From Clostridium sp. CAG:448 (lineage in GTDB: Bacteria > Bacillota > Clostridia > Oscillospirales > CAG-272), in contig FR890427.1 of NCBI GenBank assembly GCA_000433415.1, positions 1-9,669 of the forward strand: a stretch of DNA of 9,669 nucleotides, given 5' to 3'. Of the stretch, positions 1-6,571 are shown piece after piece (position 1 is the first letter of the stretch; each line of letters opens with the position of its first letter). The notes under the pieces are model-generated. The model worked only from the letters and a program-made list of their open reading frames with translations. It was not told the origin of the DNA and made no database searches. The position numbers were made by a program, and so were the translations under genes.

Positions 1-820
1 CGCCGTAGTTGTGTCCCTTTGCGGGGACGGTGAGTGCTTCCTCGGTGGTTTCTGCCTTGTTTTCATCAAGCAATACATCACATACCGAGCACTTGTAATG
101 AGCATTCGTTCCGGTTGCCTCGCAGGTTGCATCAACCTTGGCGATCAGATCGCCGGGCTGGTGACCCTTTGCGGGAACTACCGTCTGGGGCACCGTAAAG
201 CGCTCGCAGAATCTGCACCGCTTACCTGCGGTCAATCCTGTCTCGGTGCAGGTCGGTTCCACGGCAGCAATATCTTCTTCGTCATGCACGTGTGTGGCGA
301 AATCAACGGATTTCACCGCAACGGACGCCCCGCTTACCCGATAGGAAAAATCCTTCTTCAGAGTGAGACAGTTGCCGGAAGTGGCGGACAGCTCAATGCT
401 ACCTGTTCCTTCGTAATGCTCCGAGGCTTTGAACGTCAGCACGGCAACCGTTCCGGTGCCGTTGTACGTGGGGGCAGCATTGAAATTCGTGATAGCATTC
501 AGCGCATTGCCGACAGCTACTTTCACAGTGCCCTCATTCTGCTTATTGACAGTCAGATCGCTGAACGTGCCGGCGGAGTAACTGACATATGAAAACTGGG
601 TGGAATCATACCTAACCGTAACCGTTGCGGCTTTGAATCCCACATTCTCACTGAGACTGACAGTAACCGTAAAAGTATCTCCGGCTTCCACGACGGAGGC
701 AGAAGCCCCCATCGTGTACGCAACATCAACATCCGTGCCTGTTGCGGCTGCGGTTGCCAAGGAGAAGCACATTGCCAACTGTACTGCTATAATCAGCAAT
801 ATGAATCGTTTTTTCTTCAT
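1..820 (-). CDS. Secreted cohesin-like protein with C-x-x-C repeats (C-terminus beyond the window)
   Basis: The reading frame runs from ATG at 820 to the left edge without a stop, giving 273 visible codons. The start is preceded by GGGAG 9 nt upstream. Residues 1-27 form a signal peptide: MKKK, a hydrophobic core (FILLIIAVQLAM) and an Ala-rich cleavage region. Residues ~30-170 are a beta-rich segment resembling a cohesin-type domain (VVEAGDTFTVTVSLSENVGFKAATVTVRYD..., then GTGTVAVLTFKA). Two repeats follow of the form TC..TG....C..C......VPAKGH, the same family as in the gene upstream. The domain order, cohesin first and repeats after, is the reverse of that neighbour. Only 26 bp separate it from the upstream stop codon, so the two are probably co-transcribed. 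Because the end is missing, a dockerin or anchor at the C-terminus cannot be judged. The cohesin assignment is by eye; a related immunoglobulin-like fold is possible. Confidence 0.8.
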   Translation of the reverse strand, partial: MKKKRFILLIIAVQLAMCFSLATAAATGTDVDVAYTMGASASVVEAGDTFTVTVSLSENVGFKAATVTVRYDSTQFSYVSYSAGTFSDLTVNKQNEGTVKVAVGNALNAITNFNAAPTYNGTGTVAVLTFKASEHYEGTGSIELSATSGNCLTLKKDFSYRVSGASVAVKSVDFATHVHDEEDIAAVEPTCTETGLTAGKRCRFCERFTVPQTVVPAKGHQPGDLIAKVDATCEATGTNAHYKCSVCDVLLDENKAETTEEALTVPAKGHNYG

Positions 821-846
821 GGTTCTCTTCTCCCGCACCTAAGCAC

Positions 847-3800
847 TTAGTCTTTCTCAAGTCCAAGAGCGATCATATCCTCGTAACTCTTTGCGCCGAC
901 GTAGTACTCATACAGAGCAAGCAGGTCAGCCATATCAATCTCACCGTCTTTGTTGATATCAACAACTGCATCGTAGGTTGTCTCAACTTCGCCGATGGTC
1001 ATCTTGTAGAGGAGCAGGAGGTCTTCCATGGTGATGTCACCATCGCCATTGGCATCCATGAACTTATTGATCTTAATGGAAGCAGACTCCTTCTCAACGC
1101 GCAGGGCTACGGAATCGTAGGTGAGCGCTTCGATCTTGCCGAAGGAGAAATCGGCCTTTGCGGTGTCCTTGCCATCAACCCTGCAGTTAATGCGGAAGTA
1201 AAGAACCGCGAACTCTTCCTTACCCTCAAGAGTTGCATTCTTTGCAGTCTTGTCTGCAGCGTTGGGAGCCTGTGCGAAGAGCTTAACAAAGCCATCTTCC
1301 TTGTTGTCATGCGCGATAAAGTTGGTGTTCAGCTTTTCGTTGAGCGCCTCAGCACCTTCAAAACTAACGAACTTCTTGTCATACTTAACTTCAAAGCCCA
1401 TACCCCAAACATCAGCGGTTTCATCCACGGTGTTCAGAACAACCTTGACTGCAACGAGCGCGGAATCCGTGAAGCCTGCAGCTGCGTTCGCATTGTTGGA
1501 AACCTCAAAGGAAGCCTTGATGGAAGCGGTCTTTGCGATTGCTTCCGTCTGCTTATCACCGCAAACCGAGCAAACTCTTTCTTTTTCACCCTCAGTCTTA
1601 GCGGTCGGCTGCTTTGTGATAGTCCACTCGCCGTAGCTGTGACCAGCCTTGCCCTCGGATTCAAAAGTCTTGGTCGAGAGAACCTTGCCGCAATCGCTGC
1701 ACATCTCAACCTCACGCTTGTATTCCTGGCAGGTTGCAGGAATGGTGATGTTCTTCACAGCCTTGTGGCTCTGAGGAACAATACCGCCGGCGTAGTTGCA
1801 TCCCTCGTGGACGCACTTACGGTCTGTTGCAGCGTCGGTGCAGGAATCTGCAAGGACTTCGCCCTTTGCGTTTACGTGACCCAACGCCGGAATCACGGTG
1901 CGGATTGTCTCCTTACAACCCGGATTTGCACAGTATTTCACATCAACGCCGTCCTTGGTACAGGTAGCAGCTTCGGAGTTGACCGCATCGTCAACCCAAA
2001 CGTGAACGATAGCCGGGACGTAGTCGGTGATGTACTCATATGTACAACCGTCGTTGGTGCACACCCGGTGCGTATATCCGAATTCTTCGCAGTTAGCTTT
2101 TCTTGCGTCTGCATCTCTCATAGAGTGATTCAAACGGGAGATCAGGATTGCCCCTTCAAAATCTTTCACCTGCGCTTCATCTGCCAGATCATAGATCTGA
2201 CCGCCAAACTGCACGCGTCCGCAATACTGGCAGACCTGATATTCTTTTCTGCCGTCCTCTGTGCATGTCGCACGAGTTTCAAAAACCCTACGCCAGCCGT
2301 GGTTGTTTTCATCCTTCTCCAGCGTGATGGTTACAACATCACCGCAATCGTGGCACAGATACTTCATGTATCCGGACGCAGAGCAAGTGCCCGACACAGT
2401 CTCGATGGGCTGTTCTGCCAGTCCCTGATGATCTTTTCTTGCGTCATCGATCGCTGTATATTCTCTCACAGAAACAACAGCGCTTACTTCCTTGCCGGTT
2501 TCGTCACAATCTGCGCATTTAAACTTTTTGTAACCCTCGGTTACACATGTAGCAGCCTTCACTTCAACAAGCTCGGTGAAATGATGTCCCGTCGCAGGGA
2601 TCTGTTCTACTTTGGTTTCTGCACAATCCGCAGCCGCACACTTGAATTTTTTGTAGCCTGCAGCCAAACATGTAGCAGCCTTCTCTTCGACAAGCGTGAA
2701 TCGGTGTCCTGTTGCCGGAATCGTTTCAGTCCATGTTTTCTCGCAATCAGGGCATTCAAACGTCGTTTTGCCTTCCTTTGTGCAGGTAGCCGCCTCGGTT
2801 GCCTTAATAGTTTTATTTGCATGATTCGTTGCCGGAATCGGTTCCAGCCACGTTTCACCGCACGCCGTGCACTTAACGGACTTCTCTCCGTTTTCAGTAC
2901 AGGTAGCTTCCTTGGTCACAGTGAATGTTGTCGTTCCCTCATGGTTCGTTGCAGGTTTCTCATCCCGTTGTTCAAAAGCGCCACACTTGTTGCACTTGAA
3001 CAATTCAAATCCCTTTGTGGTACAGGTGGGGAGGACAATCTTAACCGGAACGGTACTCCAATCATGTCCCGTTGCAGGCTTCACCGTATCTTTCTGCTCG
3101 ACAGGGTCGCCGGAAACACGCTCACCAAGCCAGATTTTGCCACACACAGAGCATGTCACGTAAGCCAAATTGCCAGCCTCGTCGCAGGTAGCAGCCTTGG
3201 CAGATGTCTTATTCGGCTTATGCCTATTCGACTTAGGAATAACAAGGCTTTCAGGAGCAACCTCGTCGGTGCAGTTCTTATCAGAGAACACCTTGCCGCA
3301 CGCGCACTCCCAATATGCCTTCATACCGGTTTTCGCACAAGTCGGGTCCACCCTCTTATGTTCAACACCCACATGACCCGCAGGAAGTTTCTCAATTACA
3401 ACTTCTTTGGTCTCTGTGCAGCCCTTGTTCGTGCAGGTGTAAACCGCAATACCGGTTTCGGTGTGGGTCGGCTCCTTCTTGACGGAGGTAGGATGTTCGG
3501 ACCACTTGTGACCCTTACCCTCAACAACCTCTGTAATCTCCTTTTTGCAACGCTCGCACCGGTAAATGTTCGCACCTGCATGCTCGCAGTCGCCGGTAGA
3601 CGAAACCAGCACATACTTGTGACCCAGCGCGGGAATCTCTTCTCCGCCCTTTACCTCACCACACACTTTACACTTCAGAGTCTCTTTGACACCTGCCTCT
3701 TCGCAGGTTGCATCTTTGGCAGCGGGTTCCACCGTTTCCCAAACATGCGCAGCCTCAACGACATTGCCGATAAAATAGTCTCCGCAAACGGCGCACGCAT

Positions 3801-4002
3801 ACAGCGTGTAACCGTCTTCGTGACGATCTCCCTCCGCACAGTTTCCTGCAACAACAGCCACAACGGCTGATGTACAGTTATCCACTGTGTGAGCCTTGCC
3901 CTTGCCGGGACATACATCGGTATCCTCGGCGAATACTGCCGCCGGCAGGACCGAAATGATCATCAGCGCAGCGAGTACAACAGCTAAAATCTTCTTTCTC
4001 AT
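847..4002 (-). CDS. Large secreted protein: cysteine-rich repeats, cohesin-like domain, C-terminal dockerin
   Basis: A 1051-aa protein. Residues 1-25 are a signal peptide (MRKKILAVVLAALMIISVLPAAVFAE). Residues ~54-825 hold about 18 units with consensus (A/P)TC..(A/E)G....KC..CG......IPATGH.., separated by short beta-like linkers. Residues ~826-976 form a cohesin-like domain (ALVAVKVVLNTVDETADVWGMGFEVKYDKKFVSFEG...). Residues ~982-1041 are a type I dockerin with two Ca-binding loops, DANGDGDITMEDLLLLYKM and DINKDGEIDMADLLALYEY. In known systems dockerins bind cohesins on scaffoldins or on the cell surface; the repeats are common in gut Clostridia and I know of no proven function. A purine-rich AAAGGA/AAGG site lies just upstream of the ATG. 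No static promoter is visible between 4003 and 4133; the only strong one nearby is in the invertible segment and points away as sequenced. The gene is first in a pair with the cohesin-like gene at 820. No LPXTG motif is present. Confidence 0.92.
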   Translation of the reverse strand: MRKKILAVVLAALMIISVLPAAVFAEDTDVCPGKGKAHTVDNCTSAVVAVVAGNCAEGDRHEDGYTLYACAVCGDYFIGNVVEAAHVWETVEPAAKDATCEEAGVKETLKCKVCGEVKGGEEIPALGHKYVLVSSTGDCEHAGANIYRCERCKKEITEVVEGKGHKWSEHPTSVKKEPTHTETGIAVYTCTNKGCTETKEVVIEKLPAGHVGVEHKRVDPTCAKTGMKAYWECACGKVFSDKNCTDEVAPESLVIPKSNRHKPNKTSAKAATCDEAGNLAYVTCSVCGKIWLGERVSGDPVEQKDTVKPATGHDWSTVPVKIVLPTCTTKGFELFKCNKCGAFEQRDEKPATNHEGTTTFTVTKEATCTENGEKSVKCTACGETWLEPIPATNHANKTIKATEAATCTKEGKTTFECPDCEKTWTETIPATGHRFTLVEEKAATCLAAGYKKFKCAAADCAETKVEQIPATGHHFTELVEVKAATCVTEGYKKFKCADCDETGKEVSAVVSVREYTAIDDARKDHQGLAEQPIETVSGTCSASGYMKYLCHDCGDVVTITLEKDENNHGWRRVFETRATCTEDGRKEYQVCQYCGRVQFGGQIYDLADEAQVKDFEGAILISRLNHSMRDADARKANCEEFGYTHRVCTNDGCTYEYITDYVPAIVHVWVDDAVNSEAATCTKDGVDVKYCANPGCKETIRTVIPALGHVNAKGEVLADSCTDAATDRKCVHEGCNYAGGIVPQSHKAVKNITIPATCQEYKREVEMCSDCGKVLSTKTFESEGKAGHSYGEWTITKQPTAKTEGEKERVCSVCGDKQTEAIAKTASIKASFEVSNNANAAAGFTDSALVAVKVVLNTVDETADVWGMGFEVKYDKKFVSFEGAEALNEKLNTNFIAHDNKEDGFVKLFAQAPNAADKTAKNATLEGKEEFAVLYFRINCRVDGKDTAKADFSFGKIEALTYDSVALRVEKESASIKINKFMDANGDGDITMEDLLLLYKMTIGEVETTYDAVVDINKDGEIDMADLLALYEYYVGAKSYEDMIALGLEKD
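1537..3843 (-). repeat. About 18 tandem C...CxxC...H protein repeats
   Basis: Units of about 38-55 codons, each with a single Cys in a TC motif, a CxxC (sometimes CxxxC) pair about 8-10 residues later, and usually a His in (P)A(T/L)GH about 10-15 residues after that. The units at about residues 440-525 are the most alike (AATCLAAGYKKFKC and AATCVTEGYKKFKC) and are also similar in DNA, as expected of recent duplication. Several units depart from the consensus: one has THTETG in place of the first Cys, three have long insertions of 15-20 residues, and the last has TAKTEG. The Cys/His set could bind zinc, or the cysteines could form disulfides outside the cell; the sequence does not decide. Confidence 0.85.
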
Positions 4003-4133
4003 TTTACCTTTTTCCTTTCATGAAAATCTGAATTTCACCTGACATCCCGAATTCTTCCTACGAGAGTTCTTTCCCGTCTGCGACCACTCCACCGCATATG
4101 GAATGACCTCCGCATTCGGAAATCGGGAACACA
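4003..4133 (-). promoter_or_regulatory. Fixed part of the 5' leader of the dockerin gene
   Basis: A 131-bp stretch between the left recombination site and the ATG at 4002. Read on the minus strand, it ends in a purine-rich ribosome binding region (AAAGGAAAAAGGTAAA before ATG). I find no -35/-10 pair in it, so it appears to be only leader sequence that is transcribed when a promoter is placed upstream. Confidence 0.55.
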
Positions 4134-4151
4134 ACATAATTTGCGTTATGT
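4134..4151 (+). repeat. Left inverted recombination site (IRL)
   Basis: The sequence is ACATAA-TTTGCG-TTATGT: 6-bp palindromic arms around an asymmetric 6-bp spacer. It is the exact reverse complement of the right copy. Tyrosine recombinases bind inverted arms and cut at the edges of a 6-8 bp spacer, whose asymmetry sets the direction of exchange. GGTAT follows on its inner side. Confidence 0.85.
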
Positions 4152-4394
4152 GGTATATGCGGCTGCGCAAAATGCCCCTGAGTCGGTAGGCAGAGGGGAA
4201 AAGTAAAAAAAAATTGCATCATTTTAGAGCCGATGAAAAAAATGGTATTTCATAGGCTTTAAAGTCATACAATGGGGAGTTCCGTATATGTAGTTGTTGC
4301 AGATTTCCGTTAACTGCAATGATACTTTGCAAAGAATTAATTTCCGTAAAAACCACATTCTGTAAATTTTTTTATCAAAAGTTATATTTATGTC

Positions 4395-4423
4395 TTGACA
4401 AATATCTTTTTTAGGTGTATCAT
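4395..4423 (+). promoter_or_regulatory. Strong sigma70-type promoter inside the invertible segment
   Basis: TTGACA (4395-4400), a 17-bp spacer and TATCAT (4418-4423), with A/T-rich DNA upstream. Transcription should start near 4430, 9 bp before the right site. As oriented, it reads across the right site and antisense into the 3' end of the recombinase gene. No plus-strand gene follows it, which is hard to explain unless the segment inverts. Confidence 0.8.
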
Positions 4424-4438
4424 ATAAATGCCGTCACT

Positions 4439-4456
4439 ACATAACGCAAATTATGT
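4439..4456 (-). repeat. Right inverted recombination site (IRR)
   Basis: The sequence is ACATAA-CGCAAA-TTATGT, the exact reverse complement of the left copy, with the spacer in the opposite direction. GGTAT follows on its outer side, toward the recombinase. It lies 19 bp beyond the recombinase stop codon, so enzyme gene and site form one compact cassette. Confidence 0.85.
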
Positions 4457-4475
4457 GGTATCATTCATAAAAATG

Positions 4476-5342
4476 TTAACATCGCAAAAGTCCGAGGCGT
4501 TGGATCTGCTTTCTGTGGATTTCGCCGCTTTCCATTGTGTAAATTCTCGTTGTGTTGACACTACTGTGTCCGAGAATATCGGCAAGGCGCACGACGTCCT
4601 TTTGCAGGCTGTAATAGGTGCGTGCGAAGAGGTGCCGCAGGTTGTGCGGAAAGACCTTCTTCTCCGGTACCTTCGCCGCCTTACACAGTTTCTTCATATC
4701 GTTCCAGATGTTCGATCTGTCAAGCGGTTTTCCGTTCTTTGTCACGAAAACGGAGCCGCTTTTTATTTTTTGCTCTTTTGCGTACCGCTTTAACATGCCG
4801 CAAAGCTGCGTCGGCAGAAACACCCGCCTGCGCTTTCCTTTACAGTTGATCTCCGCCACGCCGCAGCGGATTGCTTCCACGGTGATATGCCGCACTTCGG
4901 ACACACGGATTCCCGTGGAACAGATGGTCTGCATCAGAAAATACAGCCGCTCGTTTTTCTTTTGCTTTGCGACCCGCAAAAGGCGATCGTACTCCTCCTT
5001 GGTCAGCTCTTTGTCGGCACGGGCAAAAATCTGCTTCTGTATTTTCAAGCTTTTTACCCGTAGGTCATACCGTTCCGTAAAGCCGAAAAAACAATTGAGC
5101 GAGGACAGCGCGGCATTGACGCTCGCGGGCGCGTAATGCTCGCTCAGGTGTGATTTGTACGAAAGAACCACCGTTTTGCACAGCTCCCGTTTCGCAAGCC
5201 ACATTCTGAATCTGCCGACATCGTGCAGATATTTGCCGACGGTAGCCTCTGCCCGTTCTTCGCTGACCAGATAATCCCCGAAGAGCCGGAGTGTTTCGTC
5301 CGTGATTTCTTTTGTCTCTTTTATTCTTTTTCTTCCTACCAT
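4476..5342 (-). CDS. Tyrosine recombinase/integrase (XerC/D-like), putative DNA invertase of the adjacent switch
   Basis: A 288-aa site-specific recombinase. Residues ~14-95 are the helical N-terminal core-binding domain (TLRLFGDYLVSEERAEATVGKYLHDV), and ~110-285 the catalytic domain. All expected catalytic residues are present: R146 in TGIRVSE, K170 in the CKGKRRR hairpin, H233 and R236 in PHNLRH, H259 in LGHSS, and the nucleophile Y268 in TRIYT. The size fits the small single-domain-pair recombinases of invertible switches rather than large phage integrases with an extra arm-binding domain. The start has an AAAGGAG ribosome binding site 11 nt upstream. No phage, transposon or excisionase gene is nearby. 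The gene sits directly behind a strong terminator, and I see no convincing promoter of its own, so expression may be low. Its target is inferred to be the two 18-bp sites just downstream. Confidence 0.95.
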   Translation of the reverse strand: MVGRKRIKETKEITDETLRLFGDYLVSEERAEATVGKYLHDVGRFRMWLAKRELCKTVVLSYKSHLSEHYAPASVNAALSSLNCFFGFTERYDLRVKSLKIQKQIFARADKELTKEEYDRLLRVAKQKKNERLYFLMQTICSTGIRVSEVRHITVEAIRCGVAEINCKGKRRRVFLPTQLCGMLKRYAKEQKIKSGSVFVTKNGKPLDRSNIWNDMKKLCKAAKVPEKKVFPHNLRHLFARTYYSLQKDVVRLADILGHSSVNTTRIYTMESGEIHRKQIQRLGLLRC

Positions 5343-5375
5343 CTTATATCACTCTCCTTTGTCTGATATTCTGTC

Positions 5376-5425
5376 ACAAAAAGGCAAAAGGAATCCGTAA
5401 GTGATTGCAATTACCTACGGATTCC
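5376..5425 (-). terminator. Rho-independent terminator of the FAD oxidoreductase operon
   Basis: A 36-bp near-perfect palindrome at 5390-5425 has perfect 10-bp ends (GGAATCCGTA / TACGGATTCC) and only two mismatched pairs inside. On the minus strand it is followed by TTTTGCCTTTTT (5377-5389). It begins 5 bp beyond the stop codon of the oxidoreductase and ends 33 bp before the recombinase ATG, so it separates the two genes. The other strand also has a T-rich follow-up, but no plus-strand gene ends there. Confidence 0.85.
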
Positions 5426-5430
5426 CTGCT

Positions 5431-6519
5431 TTATGCTTTTTGGTTTGTTCCGATCCGCAGCGATGCGACACCGGTGCGCAGGATCAGGTTTCTTGTCGGC
5501 TGCGAGAAGATAACCTTGCGTTTGAACTCCTTGACCAGCAGTTTGCGGCGCAAGGGGGCTGTCATGCGCCGGTACAGCTCCCCGATTTGTGCAGGGTCGA
5601 ACGAATCCGCCGCGCCGAACGCTTCGGCAAGGCGTCTGCCGCTGTCCAGGGCATAGCTGATGCCCTCATAGGAGCTGGGGCTGATAAAGCCGGCTGCCTC
5701 GCCCAGAAGGAAGATGCCCTCCCCGCCCGTGAGCAGATCCGACTGCCGCTCCGGACTGCAGACCAGGCACGCCTCGGTTTTGCAGCTCCGCACTCCGTCA
5801 ATCGGCAAAAAGCCGTCCGCAATCAGCCTTGCCTTCTGGCGCTCAAACGCCGCGCGGCAGTTCTTTGGCTCAAAACAGCCGCCGAACAGAATCTGTCCGT
5901 CCTTGTAGGCAGACCAGGAACAGGACGGGCTGGTATCGGGGTCAAAAATGCAGGAATAGAACGGCTCGCTCCGTCCGTTGTCGGCAAACCACTGCTGGAT
6001 TGCCACATAGCGCCGAAGCCGGTCCTTCTGACCAAGGCGGGACAAAAAGAAGCTGCGGGTCATAGAGTTGCCCCCGTCGGCACCCACGACGGTACGGCAA
6101 AGGACCTGTGCGCCGCTGCCCAAACCGAGCAGGAAACCTTCCCGCCGTTTCTCGACGGAGGTGACGCGCCCCGCCAGAATCTCTACGCTGTCGGGCACCA
6201 GGGAGAGCAGCCAGCGATCGAACCGCAGCCGGTCCATGTTGAGATACCGCCGCGGATAAAAGCGGGTCCGGCGTGTTTTCACGTCAAACACCCGCACCGA
6301 AAAGATCTGCGGATCGACTAAGACTTCCTTGGGCAGATTCAGCCTCATTCCGGCAAGGACATTTTGCGCGTCGGGCGCAAGAAGCCCGCCACAGGGCTTG
6401 CGGGTTCTCTCGCTTTGCCCGTCAATCAGCAGAACGGAGCGCCCGTGCCCTGACGCAAGCCGCGCAAAAGTCGCGCCAGCCGGTCCCGCGCCGATCACTG
6501 CAATGTCATAATATCGCAT
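5431..6519 (-). CDS. FAD-dependent oxidoreductase, geranylgeranyl reductase family (FixC/COG0644-like)
   Basis: A 362-aa flavoprotein. The chosen ATG at 6519 has AAAGGAG 7 nt upstream and starts right at the Rossmann strand; the frame stays open 30 codons further upstream, but that extension is unlike any flavoprotein and lacks a ribosome binding site. Motifs are the dinucleotide-binding GAGPAG (10-15), acidic D33 at the end of the second strand, KPCGG (41-45, typical of the geranylgeranyl reductase group), VGADGG (145-150) and the second FAD motif LLGEAAGFISP (271-281) with EGISYALDSG (285-294). Members reduce isoprenoid double bonds or act as related dehydrogenases; the substrate here cannot be read from sequence. 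There is no membrane segment. It lies 52 bp downstream of an 8-TM protein gene, forming a two-gene operon that ends in the terminator at 5376-5425. Confidence 0.88.
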   Translation of the reverse strand: MRYYDIAVIGAGPAGATFARLASGHGRSVLLIDGQSERTRKPCGGLLAPDAQNVLAGMRLNLPKEVLVDPQIFSVRVFDVKTRRTRFYPRRYLNMDRLRFDRWLLSLVPDSVEILAGRVTSVEKRREGFLLGLGSGAQVLCRTVVGADGGNSMTRSFFLSRLGQKDRLRRYVAIQQWFADNGRSEPFYSCIFDPDTSPSCSWSAYKDGQILFGGCFEPKNCRAAFERQKARLIADGFLPIDGVRSCKTEACLVCSPERQSDLLTGGEGIFLLGEAAGFISPSSYEGISYALDSGRRLAEAFGAADSFDPAQIGELYRRMTAPLRRKLLVKEFKRKVIFSQPTRNLILRTGVASLRIGTNQKA

Positions 6520-6571
6520 GGATATACTCCTTTCCGATTCCGGAGAGCCGGATTTGCCGTCACGGGTCGGG

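Larger units (their letters stand above)
4134..4456. other. Invertible promoter segment (putative phase-variation switch)
   Basis: A non-coding, AT-rich segment bounded by two perfect inverted 18-bp sites (4134-4151 and 4439-4456) and lying 20 bp from the stop codon of a tyrosine recombinase. It contains one strong promoter, directed to the right as sequenced. Recombination between the sites would invert the segment, mapping position p to 8590-p. The -35 box would then lie at 4190-4195, the -10 at 4167-4172 and transcription would start near 4160 on the minus strand, reading into the dockerin gene after a leader of about 158 nt. Known analogues are fimS of E. coli and the cwpV and flagellar switches of Clostridioides difficile. 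The orientation shown is inferred to be OFF. The inversion itself is inferred from architecture. Confidence 0.82.

Noticed and set aside
1309..3870. Very long plus-strand open frame (853 codons) opposite the dockerin gene
   Set aside because: Its translation has no recognisable domain, it lacks a ribosome binding site and promoter, and it is explained by the biased repeat codons of the minus-strand gene, which has a signal peptide, repeats and a dockerin.
4092..4162. CCGCATAT (4092-4099) and ATATGCGG (4155-4162) as a second inverted repeat around the left site
   Set aside because: The arms are only 8 bp, there is no similar copy at the right site, and chance is a fair explanation.
4175..4198. 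CCCCT...AGGGG hairpin inside the invertible segment as a terminator
   Set aside because: The stem is only 5 bp with a 14-nt loop; A residues rather than T follow on the plus strand, and only four T follow on the minus strand after CA. At most it is a weak pause site.
4134..4456. The two palindromic sites as operators for a repressor rather than crossover sites
   Set aside because: A pure operator would not need the non-palindromic 6-bp spacer to be kept exactly and in inverted orientation in both copies; the adjacent recombinase also favours crossover sites. The operator reading is not fully excluded.
4428..4793. Plus-strand open frame starting near the invertible promoter's start site
   Set aside because: The ATG falls almost at the predicted transcript start, leaving no room for a ribosome binding site, and most of the frame is antisense to the well-supported recombinase.
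4134..5342. Prophage or integrative element around the recombinase
   Set aside because: No phage, conjugation, excisionase or tRNA-attachment feature is nearby, and the recombinase lacks the extra arm-binding domain of typical phage integrases.
5401..6321. 306-codon plus-strand frame opposite the FAD oxidoreductase
   Set aside because: The minus strand encodes clear FAD motifs with a good ribosome binding site; the plus-strand product resembles no family.
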